Source: Mauremys mutica
Lineage: Eukaryota; Chordata; Testudines; Geoemydidae
Reading direction: 5' to 3'
Assembly (NCBI RefSeq): GCF_020497125.1
Contig: NC_059072.1
Location: 310,018,781 to 310,082,780 of the forward strand
Length of the DNA: 64,000 nt
The notes under the pieces: model-generated
The model's database searches: none
Seen by the model: only the letters and a program-made list of their open reading frames with translations
What the model was told of the DNA's origin: nothing
Shown here: positions 12,301 to 24,300 of the stretch, piece by piece
How positions within the stretch are numbered: the first letter of the stretch is position 1
Layout: each line of letters begins with the position of its first letter
Translations under genes and position numbers: made by a program

Positions 12301-15300
12301 GAAATCAATATATTTAAAAATGTAGAAAACATCCAAAATATTTATAATAAATTTAAATTGATATTCTATAGTTTAACAGTGCAATTAAATCTGTGATTAA
12401 TTGCAACTTTTAAAAAATCTAGTTAATTTGTTTTGCGTTAATCGCTTGAGTTAACTGCGATTAATTGACAGCCCTACTTTTTATTTTAACTCACTTATTT
12501 TAGGGACCTACGCTTGAAAATTGTGACCTTTAAGATCTATAAGCACAAGTAAAATATCATTAAGAAATGGGGACAAATTCTATTCCATATAACCAAACTA
12601 TTTCTTCAAATGTTAGGAAATTACAAGGAAAGAGACATCTTTATAAACACGTCTAAACCATCAAAAAAAGTCATATACAATCCTGTATATATTCAGATGT
12701 AATCAGAGAAGAAAAGCAAGTCTATCTTAAAAGAAGTGTTACATTAACACCTAACTTTCAAATGCTTAGGGAAAGGAGGGTGCTGCACTATATTGTGAGA
12801 AGCAAGTTTTGAAGTTGTGAAATGTTATGGTGGTTACATGATTAATGGTGCTTTCTCCTTTGTCTTTTCTTACATACACTCTATTTCACTTTCTGATCCT
12901 CCTTTCAATTTTTCACCTTTCCAGTCAAGGACACGGGGATAATTCAGCCACAACCTGCTTTTTGATATGTAGATTACCAGACATTTTACAGTATTAGTCA
13001 ACTAGTCAGATAGGATATTTTAAGGAATTTTATTCTAATTTTTCTACTTTAAAAAACTGATTTATAGATTATATGGAAGTATGCCTTATTAGTAGATTAC
13101 TAATTTTAAATTAATTATCCTGAATTTATTTTTTATTTGTGCTGAGTCTAAATTATAAGTATGGCAATGTCATGTATCTGATTTGTAGGTTTTTCATTAC
13201 ACTTAATGAACAGAGTTCATTTCTATTATATGAAATGAGGTAGAATGATGATTTGAAAAATGATGGAATCCTCTAATCTCTCATTTGTTGCACAATTACA
13301 TGTTTATTAGGAATCTCAATTAAATGTGTTCTTAATCCAGTGCTTCACCCAAAAGTATTTTGCACTCAAAGCTAAAGACGCAGTATTGTAAATCAATTTA
13401 ATTCTAAATTCAGAAGTTTCCTTTCTTTGCCTTTCTGGAAAGAAAAAGGAGGCTTTTATGACTAGTCCCAAATCTAAACACTGGATCTGAGCACCCTTGA
13501 ACTTTGGAAGACATCCGATATGGATCAGAATGCCTTAGAACCATACATTTTTAAATTAAAATTAAATTTTTAAATTAAAATAAATGGGAAGATCTCTTTT
13601 TAATACGGATGTGCTATAAAAACTTAAATTTAATAAAATCTAGGGCCCTACCAAATTCACGGTCCATTTTAGTCAATTTCACGGTCATAGGATTTAAAAA
13701 ATCATAAATTTCATGATTTCAGATATTACCATCTGAAATTTCACGGTGTTGTAATTGTAGGGGTCCTGACCCAAAAAAGGAGTGAGTGAGTGTGTGTGTG
13801 TGTGTGTGGGTGGGTGGAGGGGGGGAGGCTGACAAGGTTATTGTAGTGGGTGTTGCGGTACTGCTACCCTTACTTCTGTGCTGCTGCTGGCGGTAGTGCT
13901 GCTGTCAGAGTTGGGTGGTCTGAGAGCGGCAGCAGTTCTGCCCAGTTCTGAAGGCAGAGCCACCACCAGCAGCAGCAGCGCAGAAGGAAGGATGGTATGG
14001 TATGATATTGCCACCCTTACTTCTGCGCTACTGCCTTCAGAGCTGGGCTCTCCGTCAGCAGCCACCACTCTCTGGCCATCCAGCTCTGAAGGCAGCAGTG
14101 CAGAAGTAAGGGTGGCATGGTATGGTATTGCCATCCTTACTTTTGCACTGCTGCTGGTGGGGCACTGCCTTCAGAGCTGGGTGCCCAGCCAGCAGCTACT
14201 GTGCTTTGGCCGTCCAGCTCTGAAACCCATGCAGAAGTGAGCATGGGAATACCATGCCCCAACTAAAATAACCTTGTGACCCCGCCCATAACTCCCTTTT
14301 AGGTCAGGATCCTCAATATAAGAAACACTGGTCTCCCCTGTGAAATGTGTATAGTATGGGGTAAACACACAAAAGACCAGATTTCATGGGGGGGAAGACC
14401 AGATTTCATGGTCCATGACGCGTTTTTCATGGCCGTGAATTTGATAGGGCCCTAATAAAATCCCTCAATATTCAAGTTATGTATGTACCACTCTTGGTAA
14501 TACAGTTATTGTCTTCAGCTGAGATATGACAAAATGCATTTTGCAATAAAAACATAATACAGCTTTAATGAGCAGTAGGCACACACAAAACACACACAAA
14601 CAAAATATTCCACCTTCAGAGGTCTGCAGACACCTTCTGTGATGTGACCAACTACTTCTTGTACATTTTCTTCCACACCTACAGTTAAAAGGAAACATAC
14701 AGTAAGCATTATACAAATTTATTTTAGTTTCTTTTCTTCTACACATTTGCTAATTTTGTTTTATCTTATGTCATACCTCTTCACTAAAAGCAATTTACAT
14801 GCACCCTGAAAAAACTGGTTCATAAGATACATATGCACTATGTTTTAACCACACTTACTTCCCTGCCATAGCATACCATAAACACATACCTGTTCATTGG
14901 GACCATAGCTAGTTCAAGTGATTATAGTGCAAACACATCCTTCCCCACAAAATAAACCAACAAACTATTGTCCTGTCTTCTTGTCATGAAACAAAAAAGC
15001 AGTACTGTCATAAATTTTTCCAACTGGAAATACCTGCCCTACAGGTCTCAATATAATACTGTCTCAAAATATATTATCAGACACAGTAAATCTCTAATTG
15101 TAATTTAAAACCTATCAACATGAGTTCAACCTCAGATGAAGCCCATGAGGTAAACTGTGTGGTTAAGCCACGTGATAAAATCAGGTGACACTAGACCACG
15201 TTACTTCCCTATTTCACACCAAAACAGATTATCTTTCAGCCACAAAATGAAGACACGAATTGTGAACACAGTAATCCTTGGGAAGCAAGATCATAGACTC

Positions 15301-18300
15301 ATAGACTTTAAGGTCAGAAGGGACCATTATGATCATCTAGTCTGACCTCCTGCACAATGCAGGCCACAGAATCTCACCCATCCACTTCTATAACAAACCC
15401 CTAGCCTATAGAGACAAGCCACGTCATTTTATATTAACGTGAAAGAGGTTGTTTATGCAGAAGCAACTAAAACAAGGCAACTACACTGAATTAAGAGTTT
15501 TAATGCCATAAATTGGTAATCAATAGTCACTCAGAAATTTAACATGTATAAAACATTGACAATAAGGAAAATCAGTTAACATAAGAGAGCATGATGCACC
15601 TATTTTGTAACTACTATTATCTACAAGAGACGTTCCTGATTCTGCATTATCCCTTTTAATAGAGTTTACCTGTAAGGCTATCATTTTAGTGCTCATCAAA
15701 ACAATAAATCCTTGCCCACATACACAATAGAAGATTAAAAACAGGTTAAAAATGAAAAATCTATATCTTAATGCATATAGGTTGCATTTTAAGTTGCAGA
15801 AAAGTAAAAATTCAGGTAGTAATACTTTACACACAGCAACAATGATTTGTTCATACTGCACAGGGCTTTGGAGCGGAGCTGGAGCGCGGAGCAGTAGCAC
15901 GGAGCAGTAGGTTTTTGCCCGGAGCTGGAGTGGAGCTGGAGCACGAGCACAGAAAATCTTGACTGCTCCACTGCTCCAGTTTTTTTTTCATTTTCAATCC
16001 AAAATGAATGATATTTAGCAAGAAAGTCCTAAAGGTGTCAAAAAGTTTCAGATTGTATAACAACTAATATTAACATATACTTTACCACTTTACGTAATAT
16101 GTCACAGTTATTCTCACTTCGGCCGAAATCAAGATTTAATGTACAGATACAAAATTACAAAGTTTTTTGGAGATATGTTTTATTAAAGAATCAGATAATT
16201 ATCAGACATCCGGCAACACTGCAGACTGCTCCCATCCTTGTGCCAAGGTTAAGCGAGCATGTACTCGCGTAGATTAGTTAGATTAGTATGTGTTGATACT
16301 TCTTTTGTAAGGGTTGAACAACGAGACGCGCTGAGTGCTGCGATTACGGAAAAGTGTGACGCAAGACGCAACATTTAAGATATCACAAACAGGTATATTG
16401 CAAAAAAAATAAAGTTTTTGTTTATTGCTATATTAAGATACACAAGAGATATTAATCACTTAAGCTCATTTCTCATACAGGCTCCTGTTACCGGTACATT
16501 TGTTCATTTGTACATGCTCCCGTATCACTCTGGCGGACTTATTTTATATGTCATCTGTTCAACGGTCTTTTGGTAGTGTTGTTTGTAATTTTAAAATTTA
16601 CTGAAAAAAAGTTGTGTGCAGCAGGCATATGAATATACAGTAAACATTTTGGCATAAATTAGGAGTGATTTTTGTGTTATATCCAGAGTGATTGGAAAAT
16701 GTCCAACACAACTTTGGGGGTGAATCCTTAGGTCATTTTAAGAAAAAACGTTTCTATGAACACGTGTCCTAAAATTCTTCCTCAGGGAGCTACAGTCACT
16801 TGAAGGAGGTGATGAAAAGTTAATTTCTGATTAATATCTCAAAAATGCTTTAATATAAAAGTAATGAAATTATGTCTGTGTCTTAGCGTTAGTATGTGCT
16901 ACCATATTACATTATCCAAAATTATTTAAACCATAGGTGTCCCGAACTGGCAGTTGGTCATTTTTATTTCATATTTCAAGAAAGGCTTGTCGACGACTGC
17001 CCCTGGCTACAAGCGGTAATATTATGTTCCATAATAAGTTAATAATTTTTGGTTATTTATTATTATGTTTAAAATTTATGGTTCCAAAGTTGAAAAATAA
17101 GTAATAAGTAAAATTGTTTGTATCATTCTAACCATCTAAGCAGATTAAAATTTTTAAAGTTTTCTCGGAAATGGTTAATTATACAAAATAAATTGAGTAC
17201 CATTTTAATGCATGTTTTAGCATTAAATCATATTCAAGGGTCGTATCTGTTAAATAGTCAAAGATTTAAAAAAATATTAAATAAAATTGGACCAGACCCC
17301 CCAGTTCATGACGCCTGTAGTTTAAATGATTTTATTTGAAAGATGTTGTATGATAGAACATTGGAAATAAACTGTAACGGGAAAGCGGATTCAAACTGCA
17401 AGCACAGTCCTTTTAATAAAGAGAGCAAATTTTCAGAAATATGTTTTTCCTTTATCAGGCTGGAAACATTATACAAGATAGAGCAAATAACAGGCTCTAT
17501 CGTGTATAATCTATTCAGGCTGATGAAGCAAAAACATATTTCCGAAAATTTGCTCTTTTTATTAAAAGGACTGTGTTTGCAGTTTGAATCTGCTTTCCTG
17601 TTAAAGTTTATTTTCAACCTTGTAACGTGTAGCCTCGTTACTTCCCAACAATTAATGCTGTAGAACAGTGATAGTACGTACTAACGCTATGGCACGTACC
17701 AAATTTCATTGATATATCTATATTAAAGCGCTTTTGAGATATTAATTAAAAACTTGGAAAATATTTCAAATATTTTTACTGCAAAATTTCGTAAGAAAAA
17801 CTACTTGCAATTTATAAATAAAAATTTATATTATGTATATTAAATACTTCTTACTTCATTAAAACTGCAAGAAACATGTTAAAATATTAAAATATACTTT
17901 AATAATAATTTTGTGTAAAAAGAAAATGCGATCATTTTTGTCCAGAAAATCCAAAATAAATTCGAAGTACCTTAAGTAGTTAGGATATCACAAGCAGGTA
18001 CATTATAAAAAAACGTAATGCTTTTGTTCATTGTTTTTCAAAGATCATAAGAAACATTTGGATGCGGTAGCAGCACAAGAAGATCTGGCCATGGCTTCAA
18101 CAAAAAAATCAAATCTGCCCTCTATGACTGATAGCCAATTTATGGAAAAGGATCTCAACGACCTCTTTACTTTTGAATTTGAAAAGCCTAAATTTGGGTT
18201 TTGGGGAAAAGCAAAGAAGAAATCGGCACTGTGCAAGGTGGAAAAGGAAGAGAATGGCGAGCTCAAACCATGTAGCTTCAAGAAAAGTGAAGCAAGTGCC

Positions 18301-21300
18301 GTGAAAAGTTTCAACCTTTGGCGGCATGTAAAACATAACCATCCTGAAAACTATGTGGCTCTGGTTACAAAAAAGGACCAGGAAGATGAGGCAAAACAGA
18401 AAGCTGACATGGCTAAAAGGACTTTCATCTGGCTCTTTGAAAACTCCTGGAGAAAAGATATTTTGCTGAGCTTCATCTGAAAAGACTCAAAATTGAGCAA
18501 ACAAAGCTTGACTCATATTTGAAGTCCTCAAAGGTTACAGTCACCATGGATGCCAATACTTTCTGTGAAGGGCTGATGGAAATGGTTTGCTCGAGTTCAA
18601 CACTGCTCACTACCTTCAGGCTAAAGAACAAAGGATTCCAAAAAACCTGCAGGTGAAATGGGTTAGCAGCTTGGTGTTTCGATGGGGCATGATGCAGTTC
18701 ACTTTTAGTTGTCAGCACATCTGAGTCTGGTCGCAAAGAGCCCAAGTAAGCTTTAGATTAAAAATTGTGCTACCTGAAAATGGATGCGGCAACCCACGGA
18801 AACAGAAATTTCCTTGCAATCAATGCTCAGTACTACGAAGAAGGAAAAGATAAAGCTGTGGTAAAAACCTTGGATATACTCGACACTGAAGGGCGTCACA
18901 ATTCTTCATACATGAAAAGTCAAGTAAAAGCTATTTTATAAAAATTTGGGATCAGTGAAATGCAAGTGCTGAGCATCTGCATTGACAATGCAGCAAACAT
19001 GACGTGTGCTATCAAAAATTTCAGCGACGACAATGAAAACATTTCTACCTCTGAGAACAGGGATGTGGACAGAACTGAAGCTATTTTGCCTGAAGGAACT
19101 AAAGGAATGGATGAAATTGAATTCAACATGGATGCTGCTGCGCAATGGGTTAATGACCCTAGCCTCATACTTCCAACATGGCTTCATGAGGACGACTCAA
19201 AAGTCCAACTGATGAGGTGTGGTATTCACACTCTTCAGTTGGCAATCTGGGATGGACTAATCAAAGAACATGCCAAGAAATTACTGGCAAAAATTCGACA
19301 AGTCGTTGTCAATCTATGAACCCCAAGTATTCAAAGCGTTCTGCTTGATCTACATGGGGTAACTCAATCATTGGCTATTGTGACTCGCTGGGGTTCAACA
19401 TTTGCGATGATTGATCGGCTGCTTGTTTTTCAATTTTACTGTGAACAAGTGGCTACTGCTGGAACAAGAGAACTCAAGTTAACAAAAGCTGAATGGGACG
19501 AAGTGAAGAACCTGCGAGACCTCTTGGCAAAGCCAAACCAAACAACCATGAATCTTCAAACTGTCGATGTAACCCCGGGAGTTTTAATGAAGGAATGGCG
19601 AAAATTGTCAAAATTCTTGCAAGAAAATGGTGGACAAATTGCAGAAGGAATTCTATCCTCCATGCAGAAACGTGAAGAGAAGCTTTTTGACAATATTCAT
19701 TTCCTTGCTAGAGTTATTTTGACCCATGGTACCGGATTCTTCTTACCTCAAGAGAAATACCAAAGGCAAAGGAAGGGTTCCTTGATATTGCTCGACGACT
19801 CGAAAAACAAAATCTATCGCTACATTTGAACTTGGCGAAAGAGGTTGAAGAAAACGAAACACAACAAAAGGAGTCATCAACAATTGAATTTGCGGTTTCG
19901 GAAAGTTCACATCCTTCAGAAATAGCAGGCTGTTCTCAAACTTCAGTCTCCACTCTAAACTCGTTCGAGTGTCCATCCCTGAGATGTATTCAACCATCAC
20001 GGGGAAATGGAGATAATTCAAGCATCAATTCTTCAGAAGATGACGACTTCAAAAAGGAATTGGATTAACAAGAAAGACGCCGGCGAGTTTCTGCGATTCA
20101 TAATTGTAATGAAGTATTATTCGAAAGACACTTTCTGGAAGATTGTGAGGCGATGGGAGTCTATTGGTAGGCTAAAAGTTAAGTTTTTGAGGCCATTCAC
20201 AGCTACCCATGCCGCATTGAGGCTGCCTATATAATTGCTTCGAGCATGCCAACAATTCAAGCTAGTGGAGAGCGACTGTTTTCGGCTTTAAAATTAATTT
20301 TCAATGATTTGTGGCAGGCTATGAAAGACTACTTGATTCCTGCAATATATTTTTACAGAATGAATTATGAATGATTCTAGTTTGTATCTTTGTTGATGGA
20401 CATTTAAATTATTTTTATTCAGACGACTTTTAAAACAATGTTTTTTCAAAATTACAGTATGCACTTTTTTATTTAGTAAAAAATTAATCTGAATCGGAGC
20501 GTGGAGTCGGAGCGGAGCTGGAACAGTCATTATTGATGCCAGAGCAGAGCTGGAGTGGAGCAATTAAAAAATTTGATTGCTCCAAATCCCTGATACTGCA
20601 TGCACATACACACATTAATGTAGATTGTTTTTGCATTTAATTTGGTAATTTTCATTTAATAAAAATAAACCTGCCAGCTCTGTTAATTGCACAACAGTTT
20701 GCCTTTTTTCCCCTGAAGTCACAGAGCTTTAGAAGGCACCTGCACAGTGGCAGAAAGCAGATGTGAGTAACAGGCAGGAACATATCAAGTATCTTTCTCC
20801 CGCTCAGTTTAGGATGCTTTACAGTGGAGTCCCTTTAACTTCACAGGATGGGGAGTCTCTGTTGCTTCCCTTTAGCAGAATTCTTGAGATTCTCCCTTCC
20901 TGTGGAGCTCAGGAACTCTGCAAGAGAGGAAAGTCTTTGCTATTTCTCTCTGCTGGAGCAACTAAGCTCCACAGAAGGAGAGATAATCTGCCTCTTTTCT
21001 GGCTCTACAATGTGACGGGTAAAATTTCTTTGCACTTGCTATTAGCCCTTTCAAATTTAAAACAGCACAGTTGTTCGACTAAATTAAAAGTTAGAGCTTG
21101 AAATGCAAAGCTTTTAAATGGTTTTAAACTATTTTTAACCATGTGATTATGTGCTATTTGACTATTTTTCTTCAAAAACAAAAGGCAGTTTTCTTAAAAC
21201 GTGAGCTTGGACTTTTCACATTTTTCTTCAAATGTGTCACTTAAGCCTTGAACAGTTTTTCCTCCATCAACACCAAACCTCCATCTTCCTCACTCCCCCT

Positions 21301-24300
21301 CCCCCCCATTCTGTAGAGAGGGCTGGACCTATTGTGTTTGCAGACTAAAGGAAGTTTTCAGGTGATTCATACATTTTCCTTTTCTTCATTGCTGATGGAT
21401 TCATAGACCCTACATGGGGCTTACTAAGAAGTGTGAACTTCGGGAGGCAGATATTGAAGTTAACAACTATTTAACTACAAAAAATTATTTATGATAGAAT
21501 TTTGTTGTGGCATCTTACTAAGCTACCTCACTGTGCAACACCAGTCACCTGAAGGCTACATCAGTTGAGGGTTACATAATGATCTTGTATTACCTTAGTT
21601 GACATACTCATTGGTGACCAAGTAGCAGCTTTCCATATTTATTTATACAAGGCGTATAATCTCTTCACTCAGGATGTAGCTGCTGCTCATGGCCTGATCC
21701 AGTTCCCACTTAAGCCTTCCAGTTGATTTCAATAGGAGTTGGAATAGGCCCTTAGTGAGTAGTCTCACCTAACAGGCTTATGGATGATTTGGAATCCTTT
21801 CCTCATAAACTGCAGGAGAATTTTCAAGCAGGATATCAGTCTTTAACATCTCTGTGCACGACGTTCTCTCCAGAATGCTTGGAATTTGGAGAGAATGACA
21901 AGTGACCTATTTTTGTGGGAAATGAAATTTTACTTTGAGCTTGAATGCTGGGTTTGCCTTAAGACTACATTGTTGGAGTGCAGCTTTCCCCAGGAGACTC
22001 CAGTTTTGGATAGCTTGTCATGGGTTCTCAGTTAGGTACCTGATTCTCCAAGAAAACTAAACAGGAATTGTGGTCAGACACTCTTCCCATGCACACTCCT
22101 AGCCTCTTACAGTTGATATGGGTACTTCCACCTTTTCATATTCTCTGTATGTAGAAATATCTTCTTACTGTATGTTCCATTCTATGCATCCGATGAAGTG
22201 GGCTGTAGCCCACGAAAGCTTATGCTCAAATAAATTTGTTAGTCTCTATGGTGCCACAAGTACTCCTGTTCTTTTTGCTGATACAGACTAAACACAGCTG
22301 CTACTCAAACTCCTAGTCTTCATATCCTTGGATACGTTGGTCCAGTCTATGGTTAAGGGTGGTTATGGCTATAGATACTAGCAGTGCGTATGGTAAAGCA
22401 TCTAACCCCCAATTCCTATTATATAACCTCAGAGGGGAGCATTTAAGTAGAGAGCCTTACACTCCCAGTATATAGTGATTTCAGAGTGGGAAGTGAGGCT
22501 GTGGGGAGAGTAGTGACTGTAAGGCACAGCCTGCAGCAAAAGCAGAGCATGGAGATGGACTCAGATTCCAGCTTTCAGAGACCTCTTCCTAAGAGAGTGT
22601 CTCCTGCCAAAAGAAGTGGAAGCATAATGCTCCTGTGGCACATGTAAAACTAATGGAATTGACATGTCTTTTCCTCTTCCACACCCCACAGCAGTGTCTG
22701 GGCTTCTTGCTCCCCCTTCGTTAGTGTCTGGAGTTTGTAATGGGACACCCCATCAGATTGTCAGTAAATAAATATATTAAACACGATACAAAAAACTATT
22801 CAACTTTTATAGTGTGCCTATAACTGGAGCAGAACAACTGATAATGTGGTGAGAGTTGGGGATAGCAGAAAATGTTTAAACATTTTCAGAGGACAAAATA
22901 TACATAACCACAAAATAGGACAAAATTTCCACACTTCTCAATCTTTGGCCTTATTGTGGTTTGATGGAAACTGGGAGCTCTTCCAACACCCTTCTTGTTG
23001 ATGTGACATCTATTAGGAATGCCACTTTCTACTCCCAAAAGTACAGGAAAACAAGGGTGCGTTAAACAAGTCAGATTAAATTTAAATCCCAGGGCAGGGC
23101 CCTGTGAACCAGTTAAGGTCCAAGTAGATGTTCATATCTCAGTATGACAAGAACTTGGCTTTCACTGGTAACTCTCAATGCCTGTTATAGGTGAGGCATG
23201 TACGCTCAACTGTTACAAGCCCCTGGTTGTAGCTACAGAGGTAGATCACACTGGCATCTTCTAGAGGGATTACCACTGTACTACTGACAACAGGTCCAAA
23301 TCTGCCTCAAAAGCTGCAAGCAGGCTGAAGACTCAATGCATGCTCTGTGGACTAGTTGATGCAGAAGAATTTGAAAATGATGGAGTTGCATAGGTGTAAC
23401 CAGGGGTCCTATTTGGCATTTGGAACATTTTAATGGTGATATGGTACAAGATGGAAGGAAGCCACACTTGCCTCATAGGCTGAGCAGGAGCATGCAGTAC
23501 AGGCTGTTAGAAAAATATTTGTTTACTAGAAAAAGTAAATCTGATACCAAAATCTCCAAGATACAAGCAGGGTACACACACTACAATGGCATTTTTACAA
23601 AGTTCCTTTTCAGAAATGCTCTTGAGTTCTGAAGTCTAGCATGAAAGGGCAGGAAAATGCACACATTAGCGAACTTTGAAATATCCTCTTTGATTAATGG
23701 TTTTCTTCGTAGCAAACTGAACTATTACATTTTCTGAAGTCATTTACAATACCATTTACCCTCAGTGGAGCAACTGAAGTCCACTCTAGGAGTTTTGTTG
23801 TAGTTTTCTGGTATATTGCTCACCACTAACTTCAGTTTCTACAGATTTGCAAAATATGCATTAAAATCTAATAATACCTTGAGTAGTTACAAGCTTTAAC
23901 ATAGCTTCCAGATGTTCTTTTTCAGAAGCAGTAGCTTGATGCAGCCATGCCAACATGTCTCCTACATATCTAAATAAAAACAAGAATTGCTACATAAAGG
24001 ATTTATTGTATGAATGACAAAAAGATTATGTAATGCACAGTTTCACTACTATCCTACCTCAAAGGATCATGGGAGTGCATTTCTATAGGTCGGGGAGTAC
24101 CGCCTGGACCTCCTCTGGTAAGAGCATCAATAAAACCACGGACTACTGCACTTCTTCTAGCTGTTCCAAACTCATCCAGGGTGTACCTGTAATTGAAACA
24201 TGAAGATCCTCAGAAAAAACATTTTATCCCTGACAATTTACATTAGCCTAATTTAAGAGCACTGTACTAGTGCCCATTCATTTGGCTATATATAAGGTTG

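Larger units (their letters stand above)
8183..14613 (-). other. COG6 intron, 6431 bp
   Basis: It contains two diverged copies of a tRNA-like repeat (8960-9500, 10060-11060), a SINE (11431-11632) and two hAT fold-back elements (11753-12476, 13641-14454). I see nothing in 8190-8950 or 12490-13630. Confidence 0.85.
15861..20592 (+). mobile_element. hAT DNA transposon, 4.7 kb, inactive
   Basis: Ends CAGGGCTTTGGAGC and GCTCCAAATCCCTG are inverted repeats (13 of 14 positions), and the flanks carry a perfect 8-bp duplication, ATACTGCA, at 15853-15860 and 20593-20600. Subterminal arrays of 'ggagctggag'-like motifs lie at both ends (15870-15990 and 20500-20570), a usual place for transposase binding. 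A broken BED-finger transposase occupies 18031-20340. The left half holds an A/T-rich stretch with nested inverted and direct repeats that has no place in a normal hAT element. Confidence 0.93.
14679..23877 (-). other. COG6 intron, 9199 bp
   Basis: Half of it is one hAT transposon (15861-20592). It also holds a CR1 end (15291-15404) and a Penelope-like tail (22103-22308). A palindromic 'cctgatcc...taggccc' scrap at 21690-21765 resembles old amniote fold-back repeats. I recognise nothing in 14700-15280, 20610-21680 or 22330-23870. Confidence 0.85.

Noticed and set aside
13838..14240. Overlapping Ser/Ala/Leu-rich reading frames on both strands
   Set aside because: They come from the fold-back GC-rich units of the hAT element at 13641-14454.
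17306..17663. Similar peptides on both strands, suggestive of a small gene pair
   Set aside because: They result from the 245-bp palindrome; symmetric DNA gives matching peptides on both strands.
15861..20592. Active transposon
   Set aside because: Ends and target duplication are intact, but the transposase has several frameshifts and stops, and its left half is interrupted.
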